Assembly: GCA_045531285.1 (NCBI GenBank)
Contig: JAZSDT010000091.1
Span: 1 to 15,808, forward strand
Length of the DNA: 15,808 bases
Direction of reading: 5' to 3'
Origin: RGIG6353 sp045531285
Lineage (GTDB): Bacteria; Bacillota; Clostridia; Oscillospirales; SIG627
Below the pieces are notes generated by a model, which saw nothing but the letters and a program-made list of their open reading frames with translations, searched no databases and was not told the origin of the DNA. How positions within the stretch are numbered: position 1 is the stretch's first letter; the number at the start of each line of letters is the position of its first letter. The translations under genes were made by a program, and so were the position numbers. This document shows positions 6,736-12,610 of this stretch, one piece after another.

Positions 6736-6837
6736 ATGAAGATAATTACCGTCAGACCGCCAAAAATATTCAGAAAGCTTTTATCCGTATTTATAAAAAA
6801 GCGGTCAGCGACCGCCGACAAATCTCGCCTACCGTAA
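6736..6837 (+). CDS. spoVM: SpoVM-like sporulation peptide with repeat-derived C-terminus
   Basis: 33 residues starting MKIITVRPPKIFRKLL, preceded by AAAGGAG. The first ~22 residues follow the pattern of SpoVM, the curvature-sensing amphipathic peptide (26 residues in B. subtilis, MKFYTIKLPKF...) that places the spore coat on the forespore outer membrane: MK start, a basic residue at 7, proline at 9, basic residue at 10, then an amphipathic basic helix ending in FIKK. The usual length is about 26. Here the frame continues for 11 more residues (R23 to P33) entirely inside the repeat at 6795-6866, and the TAA at 6835-6837 is a repeat base triplet. A native C-terminus therefore appears to have been replaced or extended by repeat insertion. 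The helix core looks intact, so function is plausible. Confidence 0.7.
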   Translation: MKIITVRPPKIFRKLLSVFIKKRSATADKSRLP

Positions 6838-6866
6838 CCATTAGGTATATCCCTACAATGCGAAAC
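6795..6866 (-). repeat. Dispersed structured repeat, copy 3, 3' half
   Basis: On the minus strand this segment aligns without gaps to the second half of copy 1 over about 66 bases (CGTTT.GCATTGTA.GGATATACC...GGCGAGATTTG). GGCGAG-ATTT is the complement of 6820-6829. The terminal hairpin GCGGTC-GCT-GACCGC (complement of 6801-6815) is followed by six T (complement of 6795-6800). The stem differs from copy 1 at paired positions (AG/CT becomes TC/GA), which keeps the pairing. It overlaps the 3' end of spoVM on the other strand. Confidence 0.8.
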
Positions 6867-6875
6867 GTAGCATAC

Positions 6876-6912
6876 AAAAAAGAAATGAGGTCGAATGCCT
6901 CATTTCTTTATT
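6876..6912 (-). terminator. Bidirectional terminator of the 65-codon frame and of spoVM
   Basis: A 12-bp perfect stem (AAAGAAATGAGG at 6879-6890 with CCTCATTTCTTT at 6898-6909), 7-nt loop. The minus strand has a T-tract after it, and the TGA stop of the 65-codon frame lies in the stem. On the + strand the tail is TTTATTTC, so it may also end the spoVM transcript. Confidence 0.8.
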
Positions 6913-7097
6913 TCATCCTTCGTTTTCTTTCCCGATGGACTTCTGACGCCTCTCATATGCATTGTACTGTCGCAATACGGCAGAGGTACGTCATATGCCT
7001 GAGCGTTGATAATAGGAAGGTCTATCTGTGCTTCGGCATCCATCATCGGATTGTTTGACAGATAAGACTCCACTATTTGTTTATTGGTCTTTTTCAC
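6900..7097 (-). CDS. Hypothetical 65-residue protein enclosed by the repeat
   Basis: A GTG-initiated frame of 65 codons starting MKKTNKQIVESYLSNN, hydrophilic, with no membrane segment or signal peptide and a lysine-rich end (KKTKDEIKK). The RBS is weak (AAGG 11 bases upstream). The stop codon sits in the stem of a strong intrinsic terminator, which supports it being a real expressed unit. It lies exactly between the two halves of repeat copy 3, so the conserved long-range stem encloses it. No family is recognised. It could be cargo of a mobile element, a remnant of a larger gene, or a host gene trapped between two partial repeats. Confidence 0.5.
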   Translation of the reverse strand: MKKTNKQIVESYLSNNPMMDAEAQIDLPIINAQAYDVPLPYCDSTMHMRGVRSPSGKKTKDEIKK

Positions 7098-7140
7098 AAC
7101 ACCACTTCCCTTCTACAGTATTTTTAACTATGCGCAGTAG

Positions 7141-7195
7141 ATTTATACAAGAAAGCGGCGAGGTTGATTTAATACAGTTTCCTAGTATATAAAAA
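7141..7195 (-). repeat. Dispersed structured repeat, copy 3, 5' half
   Basis: On the minus strand it reads TATATACTAGG, then TTAAATCAAC, then CTCGCCG (complement of 7157-7162 for the stem arm), matching the first ~45 bases of copy 1. AAAT-CAAC-CTCGCC here can pair with GGCGAG-ATTT at 6820-6829 over a 327-base loop. It begins in the T-tail of the tRNA-Lys terminator, just as copy 2 begins in the EamA terminator tail. Confidence 0.75.
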
Positions 7196-7225
7196 TAACG
7201 TCCGAACAAAGTTCGGACGTTATTT
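7191..7225 (-). terminator. Intrinsic terminator of tRNA-Lys
   Basis: A 15-bp uninterrupted stem (7193-7207 with 7211-7225, core GTCCGAAC/GTTCGGAC) and a 3-nt loop, starting at the last base of the tRNA's CCA end, with TTTTTATA following on the minus strand. Confidence 0.9.
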
Positions 7226-7300
7226 GGTGAACCATTGGAGATTCGAACTCCAGACCCTTTGATTAAAAGTCAAATGCTCTGCCAACTGAGCTAATGGTTC
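7225..7300 (-). tRNA. tRNA-Lys (anticodon UUU)
   Basis: A complete 76-nt cloverleaf on the minus strand: acceptor GAACCAT (7300-7294) pairs with ATGGTTC (7235-7229); D-arm AGCTCAGTTGGCAGAGC; anticodon stem TTTGA/TCAAA around loop CTTTTAA with anticodon TTT; T-arm TGGAG-TTCGAAT-CTCCA; discriminator A and an encoded CCA (7227-7225). It follows the decarboxylase gene at about 80 bases, and no strong terminator separates them, so it may also be processed from a longer transcript. Confidence 0.97.
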
Positions 7301-7323
7301 AAACTGTTCTCGACAGCCTTATT

Positions 7324-7352
7324 ATAATATCACATAAGTTATTATTTGTCAA
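7324..7352 (-). promoter_or_regulatory. Sigma-A promoter of tRNA-Lys
   Basis: Minus-strand TTGACA (7352-7347) and TATTAT (7329-7324), 17-base spacer, about 24 bases before the tRNA 5' end. Confidence 0.8.
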
Positions 7353-7381
7353 TATTTTTTGCAAAAATACATCTTGAAATT

Positions 7382-8725
7382 TCAATTTACATTATTCTCA
7401 ACAACTGCAACCTCATTAATGCCGTAATACTCAAATATCTCTATAGCGCTTGCGTTAAGTACCTCTCCGCAAACGGCAATGGGAATTGCAGGAGGACACG
7501 ACACGTTCTCACAGGCAAGTATTCTGCCCTGTGCTTTTGAAACGGGCATAACGCATGATGCCGAAAAAGCGGCTTCCCTTGCCGACATAGCGGTAATCGG
7601 CTTTACAAAAGAAGGGGGAGCTATTTTAATTTTTTCACGTCTTGGAAGCGCACAAAGCAGCTCTGCAAGTTTATTGATTTCCTCTTCATCGGTTTCGGGG
7701 GTAATCATAAACACAATAAAATCCGGGTCTGCAAACTCGCAAACCACATTATTCTCCAAAAGATACTGTGAAAGCTCTGCTCCTGTATATCCGTAGCTTT
7801 TGGGCGCAACCGTTATTTTTAACGTCTCACTCCCTACAAGCTCAAAGCCTTTTTGTAAAAGTGTATTTTTTATATCCATTATTCTTTGGGCACAGCTTTC
7901 AAGCCTTTTCGTATATCCGTCTGACAAATACGAATTCGCCAGGTCAATAGATTGCAAAACAAGGTAAGAAGGGCTTGTTGATGCAAACATCGACATTGCT
8001 CTCATAGCATTTTTCGCCAAAGCAGAAGGGGCGTCCTTGCTGATGTGAAGATACCCTCCGCCTGTCAGCACGGGAAGTGTCTTGTGTGCGGAATCACAGC
8101 ACATATGCGCTCCAAGTGCAATAGGATGCTTCGAATTGTGCAGGAAATTAAGATATGCTCCGTGAGCATTATCGCACAACAGCAAAATTCCATGCCTGCG
8201 GCAAACCTTTGCAATGCCCTCAATATCCAGTATATTACCCAAATAATCAGGACTTGTAACGTATACGGCAAAAGGCTTTTCCTCCATTTCTGAAAGCCTT
8301 GCATCAAGGTCTTTGTCGGAAATATTACAGGAAATTATACTGTCGCTATCTTTACAAAGCCACTCTATATCAAAGTCCAAAAGTGCCGCGGCACTCATAA
8401 AAACCTTGTGTGCATTTCTTGTGGCAAGTACGGTTTTAGAGCGGGTACCACGTGTGAGCATTGCAAGATAAAGCATAGCTCTTATGGAAAGAGATGAGCC
8501 CTCACAGGAATAAAGAGTTTTTTGAGTGTTAAACAGATATGATGCGTTTTTCTGGCTTTCTTCTATAATACCGTCTGCCGAATACAACACGTCAGCACCG
8601 TTTATCTCGGTAATATCCATCCCCTCTATACCTAAAAAGCTTTTCCCTTTATGACCGGGCATATGCAGTCTGGCTGCATTTTTTTCATTATAACTTTTAA
8701 CAAAATCAAAAATTGGAGTTTTCAT
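7382..8725 (-). CDS. Orn/Lys/Arg decarboxylase-family PLP enzyme (SpeA/YaaO type)
   Basis: A 447-residue cytoplasmic fold-type I PLP enzyme of the Orn/Lys/Arg decarboxylase major-domain family. Motifs visible: HMPGHKG (21-27, family hallmark), SCEGSSLS (73-80, phosphate binding), CDNAHGAY with the PLP-ring aspartate D185 and H188, SAHKTLP with the Schiff-base lysine K215, and TSPSYLVLQSID. The C-terminal domain (from about residue 375) has the family's MSAREA...PPAIPI pattern. It would convert a basic amino acid to a polyamine or diamine. The usual DEAHG reads DNAHG, and the protein is shorter than the ~480-490 residues typical of SpeA/YaaO, so the substrate is uncertain. Its ATG overlaps the scfB stop by one base (TAATG), implying translational coupling to the ranthipeptide maturase. 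Confidence 0.88.
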   Translation of the reverse strand: MKTPIFDFVKSYNEKNAARLHMPGHKGKSFLGIEGMDITEINGADVLYSADGIIEESQKNASYLFNTQKTLYSCEGSSLSIRAMLYLAMLTRGTRSKTVLATRNAHKVFMSAAALLDFDIEWLCKDSDSIISCNISDKDLDARLSEMEEKPFAVYVTSPDYLGNILDIEGIAKVCRRHGILLLCDNAHGAYLNFLHNSKHPIALGAHMCCDSAHKTLPVLTGGGYLHISKDAPSALAKNAMRAMSMFASTSPSYLVLQSIDLANSYLSDGYTKRLESCAQRIMDIKNTLLQKGFELVGSETLKITVAPKSYGYTGAELSQYLLENNVVCEFADPDFIVFMITPETDEEEINKLAELLCALPRREKIKIAPPSFVKPITAMSAREAAFSASCVMPVSKAQGRILACENVSCPPAIPIAVCGEVLNASAIEIFEYYGINEVAVVENNVN

Positions 8726-10107
8726 TATTCCTCGTCAAGAGTCTTGGCAACTTCCAGCATTATAGCGCATTCCATACGCTTCTTAAACAGCTCGCAGCCA
8801 TATTTGTATACTCCGTTTACGCTTCCCGTTGCATGATATGCGTTAGCCGCACATCCTCCGGAGCAATACAGCTTAGCCCAGCAATCGCTGCATTCGGGGC
8901 GTGTATATACGTTGCAATCGGCAAATTCCTTTTGAGCCTCGGTGTTGGTTACACCCTTCCATATATCGCCAAGCTTGAACTTTTCTTCTCCAACAAACTG
9001 GTGGCAAGGATAAAGGTCGCCCCAGGGCGTTACCGCCATATACTCGGTCCCCGAGCCACATCCTGAAATTCGCTTGTATATACACGGACCGCCCTTCAGG
9101 TCTATCATATAATGATAGAAGGTAAAAGGTCTGCCCTCTCTGTGACGTTGGAGCATAAGCTCGGCAAGCTTTTCGTACTGTTCCAAAACAATGGGCAAAT
9201 CCTCCATAGTAAGAGAGGATGGCTCATCCTCGGGACCTACAACAGGCTCCATACTAAGCTCTGTAAAGCCCAGATCAAGCATTGTTTTTATATCTTCAAG
9301 AAAATCGGGGTTGGCGTGAGTAAAGGTTCCTCGCATATAATAATTCTTGCCGCCGCGAGCCTCAACAAATTTTTGAAACTTCGGAACTATCTGCTCCCAT
9401 GAACCACGTCCTGCGTAGTCAACACGGTATTTATCGTGAATCTCTTTTCTTCCATCAAGACTGAGCACTACGTTAGAGCACTCACGGTTCGCAAAATCAA
9501 TTACGTCATCATCAACAAGCATTCCGTTTGTCGTAAGGGTGAAACGAAAATTTTTACCTGCAGCCTTCTCAATGCTTCTCGCATAAGCCACAAGGTCCTT
9601 GACGACCTGAAAATTCATCAAAGGCTCACCGCCGAAGAAATCAACCTCAAGGTTTGTTCTTGTCCCTGAATTCTTCACAAGGAAATCAAGAGCCTGCTTT
9701 CCCACCTCATAGCTCATTACGGCACGGTCGCCGTGATACTTGCCCTGACTTGCAAAGCAGTATGAACAGTTAAGATTACAGGTATGAGCAATATGTAAGC
9801 AAAGTGCTTTTACCACACCTGCGCTTTTTGCCTTGAGGTCACCCGCCATATCCTTAAACGTATCGGGGGTAAAAAGCTTTCCTGCTGACTTTAATTCTTC
9901 AATTTGTTCAAAGCACTCTGTCAGAGCTTCCTCTGTAACCGTATCGTCGTCTGCATACTTGTCAAGGATAAAAGCCTTTATTTCATCCGCCGTATTATTT
10001 TCATACATTTCTATCACGTCGAAGGTAGCATCGTCAACAACGTGAATTGAACCTGAGTATACGTCAATAACAATATTAAGGCCGCCAAGCTTGTAAGAAT
10101 GAACCAT
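8725..10107 (-). CDS. scfB: SCIFF ranthipeptide maturase, radical SAM/SPASM enzyme
   Basis: 460 residues; installs thioether crosslinks from cysteine thiols in the SCIFF precursor using S-adenosylmethionine and iron-sulfur clusters (the C. thermocellum homologue is CteB). Residues 1-90 form an RRE-like precursor-binding region. The radical SAM cluster motif is C110, C114, C117 (CNLNCSYC), with FFGGEP at 158-162. The SPASM region has C350-x17-C368 and C406-x2-C409-x5-C415-x3-C419-x18-C438, the set for two auxiliary clusters, plus further cysteines at 342, 398 and 447. Length is normal for the family. The start ATG follows GGAG at 8 bases. It lies 71 bases after scfA, separated by a hairpin terminator, and overlaps the decarboxylase gene by one base. 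Confidence 0.96.
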   Translation of the reverse strand: MVHSYKLGGLNIVIDVYSGSIHVVDDATFDVIEMYENNTADEIKAFILDKYADDDTVTEEALTECFEQIEELKSAGKLFTPDTFKDMAGDLKAKSAGVVKALCLHIAHTCNLNCSYCFASQGKYHGDRAVMSYEVGKQALDFLVKNSGTRTNLEVDFFGGEPLMNFQVVKDLVAYARSIEKAAGKNFRFTLTTNGMLVDDDVIDFANRECSNVVLSLDGRKEIHDKYRVDYAGRGSWEQIVPKFQKFVEARGGKNYYMRGTFTHANPDFLEDIKTMLDLGFTELSMEPVVGPEDEPSSLTMEDLPIVLEQYEKLAELMLQRHREGRPFTFYHYMIDLKGGPCIYKRISGCGSGTEYMAVTPWGDLYPCHQFVGEEKFKLGDIWKGVTNTEAQKEFADCNVYTRPECSDCWAKLYCSGGCAANAYHATGSVNGVYKYGCELFKKRMECAIMLEVAKTLDEE

Positions 10108-10140
10108 ATTTAAATCTCCAAAATCAATTTATATTACATC

Positions 10141-10165
10141 AAAAATGCCGCCTAACGGCGGCATT
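10141..10165 (-). terminator. Intrinsic terminator/attenuator between scfA and scfB
   Basis: On the minus strand AATGCCGCC (10165-10157) pairs with GGCGGCATT (10152-10144) around a GTTA loop, followed by five T. It lies 13 bases after the scfA stop and 33 bases before scfB. As there is no clear promoter between it and scfB, it probably ends most transcripts after the peptide gene and lets a minority read into the maturase gene. Confidence 0.9.
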
Positions 10166-10178
10166 GTCTGAGCATCAA

Positions 10179-10325
10179 TTATTTCTTTTTGCTTTCGCAC
10201 TTCTGATTTGCTATACCGCAGCTTGTTTTGCATGCAGACTGACAAGAAGTCTGGCATTCTCCGCAACCGCCTTTTTTAGCGCTCTCGCAAAGATTCTTTG
10301 TATCTAATGTTTTAATGGGCTTCAT
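10179..10325 (-). CDS. scfA: SCIFF ranthipeptide precursor (variant with 7 Cys and Gly37)
   Basis: 48 residues, too short for default ORF cut-offs. It carries the SCIFF core: leader MKPIKTLDTKNL, then GGCGECQTSCQSACKTSC and NQKCE near the end. The six canonical cysteines are C21, C24, C28, C32, C36 and C43. An additional C13 lies in the leader/core boundary (NLCESAKKGG). In the characterised homologue CteA I recall the crosslink joining Cys32 to Thr37; here residue 37 is Gly (SCGIA instead of SCTVA). The RBS GGAGG (complement of 10334-10338) is strong. SCIFF peptides are found across Clostridia with an unknown, possibly signalling, role. Expression is from a near-consensus promoter directly upstream, and the following gene is the dedicated maturase. 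Confidence 0.95.
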   Translation of the reverse strand: MKPIKTLDTKNLCESAKKGGCGECQTSCQSACKTSCGIANQKCESKKK

Positions 10326-10365
10326 TATTTTTTCCTCCAATAAAAGTGTTTATTTTTCTTTAAAC

Positions 10366-10394
10366 AGTATACTATTACAGCCGAGATTTGTCAA
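10366..10394 (-). promoter_or_regulatory. Sigma-A promoter of scfA-scfB
   Basis: Minus-strand TTGACA (10394-10389) and TATACT (10371-10366) with a 17-base spacer, giving a leader of roughly 33 bases before scfA. It lies in the 105-base gap after cca, which holds T-tracts but no strong hairpin, so read-through from coaW-cca is also possible. Confidence 0.85.
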
Positions 10395-10430
10395 GAGTTT
10401 TTTGTAAAAAATCCCTCGTGCTCAAAAAAA

Positions 10431-11594
10431 TCAGTACTTTAACAGCTTTTTTGCGCCTTCAAGCAAAGCTTCTCTGTTATTTTCTATTTCACCATTCAAT
10501 ACAGCTTCAAACAGCGTATCCAAAATCTTTCCCAACTGTGCCGACGGTTCAATCCCCAACGATATAATATCTCTGCCGCCAATTGCCAGATCTTCTTTTT
10601 TCAAACAGTCACAGCTGTTTACGATACTGTTCAGCATAGCAATTGTTTCATTTGTATTTTCCCCTCTTGCAAGTTTTATTTCAAGTGCAAGTCTGACACA
10701 ATCAATAGAATATGCTACTATAAGATGCTTCAATTCGCTCTCGTTAAATGGAATAACGGTTTTTGAAAGGTCAACTGCCGAGGTAAGCAATACACGTTCG
10801 CGTTTTGACGGCTTAAGCGTTGCAAACACCTCGGGGGCATTGTAAAAGAAAACGGCAAGTCGGGAAACGTCATCGCTGCACCCGGAAATTGCTTCGCCGT
10901 CCGGTGCAATATCACCGAAAAGAGTGCGAAAGACGTCGGGATATTCCTTTATTACACGCTTTGCTCCTTTTCCTGACAGAAGTTTTTTTAGTTCAACGTA
11001 TATTCTCTCCCGTGAAACGTGGCAAAGAAGCGGTGCTTTTTTGTGAATCGCCCGGGATGTAGCAGACTCTATTTCAAAATCCAATACCGACGAAAAGCGC
11101 AAGGCACGCAATATTCTGAGCGCATCCTCTTCAAAGCGTGTTTCGGAAAGTCCCACACAGCGTATTACCCTGCCCTCTATATCCTCTCTACCTCCGAAAA
11201 GGTCTACAATACCAACCGTCTCGTTGTACGCCATTGCATTGACTGTAAAATCACGGCGCGACAGGTCATCTTCAAGACGCTTTGTAAAACTGACCCCCAC
11301 GGGATGTCTGTGGTCTGCATATTCACCGTCGCTTCTGAAGGTAGTGATCTCTACAATTTCACCTTTGATAACAACAGCCACTGTCCCGTGGGTGATGCCT
11401 GACTCAAAGGTGGTAAAATCCGTAAAAAGACTTTTTGTTTCCTCGGGTAAAGCGCTTGTGGTGATATCAAAATCCGAGGGTATCTTCGACATAAGAGTAT
11501 CTCTGACACACCCCCCCACAGCATAAGCCTCAAAGCCTGCGTCAAGAAGTCTTGAAAGCGCAAGTCCCGCACCTTCCGAAAGCCTCATCTTCAT
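10431..11594 (-). CDS. cca: CCA tRNA nucleotidyltransferase
   Basis: 387 residues; adds or repairs the 3'-terminal CCA of tRNAs from CTP and ATP in the cytoplasm. Class II nucleotidyltransferase signatures are present: GGCVRD (27-32), the metal-binding pair D41/D43 (SDFDIT), RRDFTVNAMAY (113-123), and the neck-domain motif EEDALRILRALRF (155-167). The C-terminal half is alpha-helical RNA-binding body, with length typical of Firmicute enzymes of about 390-400 residues. The ATG overlaps the coaW stop by one base (TAATG); a second ATG two codons later is possible. Because the tRNA-Lys here already encodes CCA, the enzyme is likely used at least partly for repair. Confidence 0.94.
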   Translation of the reverse strand: MKMRLSEGAGLALSRLLDAGFEAYAVGGCVRDTLMSKIPSDFDITTSALPEETKSLFTDFTTFESGITHGTVAVVIKGEIVEITTFRSDGEYADHRHPVGVSFTKRLEDDLSRRDFTVNAMAYNETVGIVDLFGGREDIEGRVIRCVGLSETRFEEDALRILRALRFSSVLDFEIESATSRAIHKKAPLLCHVSRERIYVELKKLLSGKGAKRVIKEYPDVFRTLFGDIAPDGEAISGCSDDVSRLAVFFYNAPEVFATLKPSKRERVLLTSAVDLSKTVIPFNESELKHLIVAYSIDCVRLALEIKLARGENTNETIAMLNSIVNSCDCLKKEDLAIGGRDIISLGIEPSAQLGKILDTLFEAVLNGEIENNREALLEGAKKLLKY

Positions 11595-12421
11595 TACTTT
11601 TCAAAATAGCTCAGAGCAGCGCCTATTACAGTTCCGTAACGGCTGTGGTCGGGAATGATGAAATTCACGTTGAACATCAGGCTCATTTTTTCGAAAATAG
11701 GCTTTGCCTGCGGTGCACGTGTAAGTGTGCCTGTGAGAACGATGTCACGTATATTACAGCTTCTGGAAGCAAAGACAGCCACCATTCCAACAGTTTCAAA
11801 AACAAGATTGAGAATACCCAAAGCTATATCCGAATTTGTAGCAAGGTCACTGAGATTGCCGAAATTTGCCGCAGTAGTGGTGTCCTGAAGAGTGGGGCTG
11901 ATACTCTTATTTGTAATATCGCCTATTCTCAGGTCTATTTTTTCAAGATCTCCTTCCGAAGCAAGCTCGTAAAGTGTATTTATATCGCCCACGCCAAGCA
12001 TCTTCTTCGACAGACCGATTATGGTACCGCCTCCAACACCCGTACCGCCTATATAGGTACGCTCCTTGCCGTTGGCATATACCGACGCAGTACCTGTACC
12101 CATACTTACCACCAGTGCCTTGTCAAGTCCCGAAAGGTACTGTCCGCCAATACCTACAGACTGAAATTCACTGACGTGCTCACACTCTATGCCGTAAAGC
12201 TCGTGTCCTATAAAGGTAGAGCCTACGCCTGTTATCATTATTCTGTCAACGTCGCCAAGGGCAATGTTATTCATACTTGTAAATTTTCCGAAAGCACCGT
12301 AGATAGAAGTCATCTGATCCTCTGCTGTCACAAACATAGGGGCAACAATCTTTTTTTCGTGATCGAATGCAACAATTTTTGTAGTGCTTCCTCCTACGTC
12401 AATTCCTACGATATAACTCAT
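11594..12421 (-). CDS. coaW: Type II pantothenate kinase
   Basis: 275 residues; phosphorylates pantothenate with ATP, the first step of coenzyme A synthesis. The ASKHA-fold signatures are visible: phosphate-1 loop GIDVGGSTTK (6-15), the adenosine-side SMGTGTAS region and the glycine-rich GGTGVGGGTIIGL loop, followed by the C-terminal VLTGTL strand. Length matches Staphylococcus-type CoaW (about 265-280). This isoform is generally described as insensitive to CoA feedback. The start ATG follows GGAGG. It is the first gene of an operon with cca and has its own promoter and a leader of about 75 bases with small inverted repeats. Confidence 0.92.
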   Translation of the reverse strand: MSYIVGIDVGGSTTKIVAFDHEKKIVAPMFVTAEDQMTSIYGAFGKFTSMNNIALGDVDRIMITGVGSTFIGHELYGIECEHVSEFQSVGIGGQYLSGLDKALVVSMGTGTASVYANGKERTYIGGTGVGGGTIIGLSKKMLGVGDINTLYELASEGDLEKIDLRIGDITNKSISPTLQDTTTAANFGNLSDLATNSDIALGILNLVFETVGMVAVFASRSCNIRDIVLTGTLTRAPQAKPIFEKMSLMFNVNFIIPDHSRYGTVIGAALSYFEK

Positions 12422-12499
12422 AACAGTTCCTCCGTATTCTCATAGCAGTTGTTTGAATTCAACAGGCAAAAATGCCAACGGTAAATAGTTACCTAAGTG

Positions 12500-12528
12500 A
12501 TTATACTATTTTTACCTCTTTATGTCAA
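12500..12528 (-). promoter_or_regulatory. Sigma-A promoter of coaW-cca
   Basis: Minus-strand TTGACA (12528-12523) and TATAAT (12505-12500), consensus in both elements, 17-base spacer. It is back to back with the glyA promoter. Confidence 0.88.
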
Positions 12529-12546
12529 TCATTTTGTAAAAAGGTA

Positions 12547-12575
12547 TTGAAAAAATAACGTTTTTAATATATAAT
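12547..12575 (+). promoter_or_regulatory. Sigma-A promoter of the glyA operon
   Basis: TTGAAA at 12547-12552 and TATAAT at 12570-12575 with a 17-base spacer; the start codon of glyA is 35 bases downstream. Confidence 0.85.
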
Positions 12576-12610
12576 AATCAGTGATTAAAATACTATACAG
12601 GAGAAAAACA

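Noticed and set aside
1376..7195. The dispersed repeat interpreted as a CRISPR array or as an insertion sequence with a transposase
   Set aside because: Copies are kilobases apart with no regular spacers, and no transposase or inverted terminal repeats are visible; only a MITE-like or structural-RNA reading remains open.
7301..7323. CTGT...ACAG near 7304-7316 as a terminator of the decarboxylase gene
   Set aside because: The stem is 4 bp with no T-tract; the transcript may continue into the tRNA-Lys and stop at the strong terminator at 7191-7225.
11552..12445. A 297-codon open frame on the + strand opposite coaW
   Set aside because: It is antisense to a gene with clear pantothenate kinase motifs, its translation is Cys/His/Tyr-rich without recognisable domains, and it extends beyond the coaW start into the promoter gap. 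It is a codon-usage shadow.
12465..12493. Small inverted repeats in the coaW leader (GGCA-AAAA-TGCC and GGTAA-ATAG-TTACC) as a possible riboswitch
   Set aside because: The stems are only 4-5 bp, the leader is about 75 bases, and no known aptamer pattern or terminator/antiterminator pair is visible.
12581..12610. An upstream extension of glyA to 12581
   Set aside because: It would start 6 bases after the -10 element and lacks an RBS; the ATG at 12611 has CAGGAG at the correct distance and gives the normal family N-terminus.
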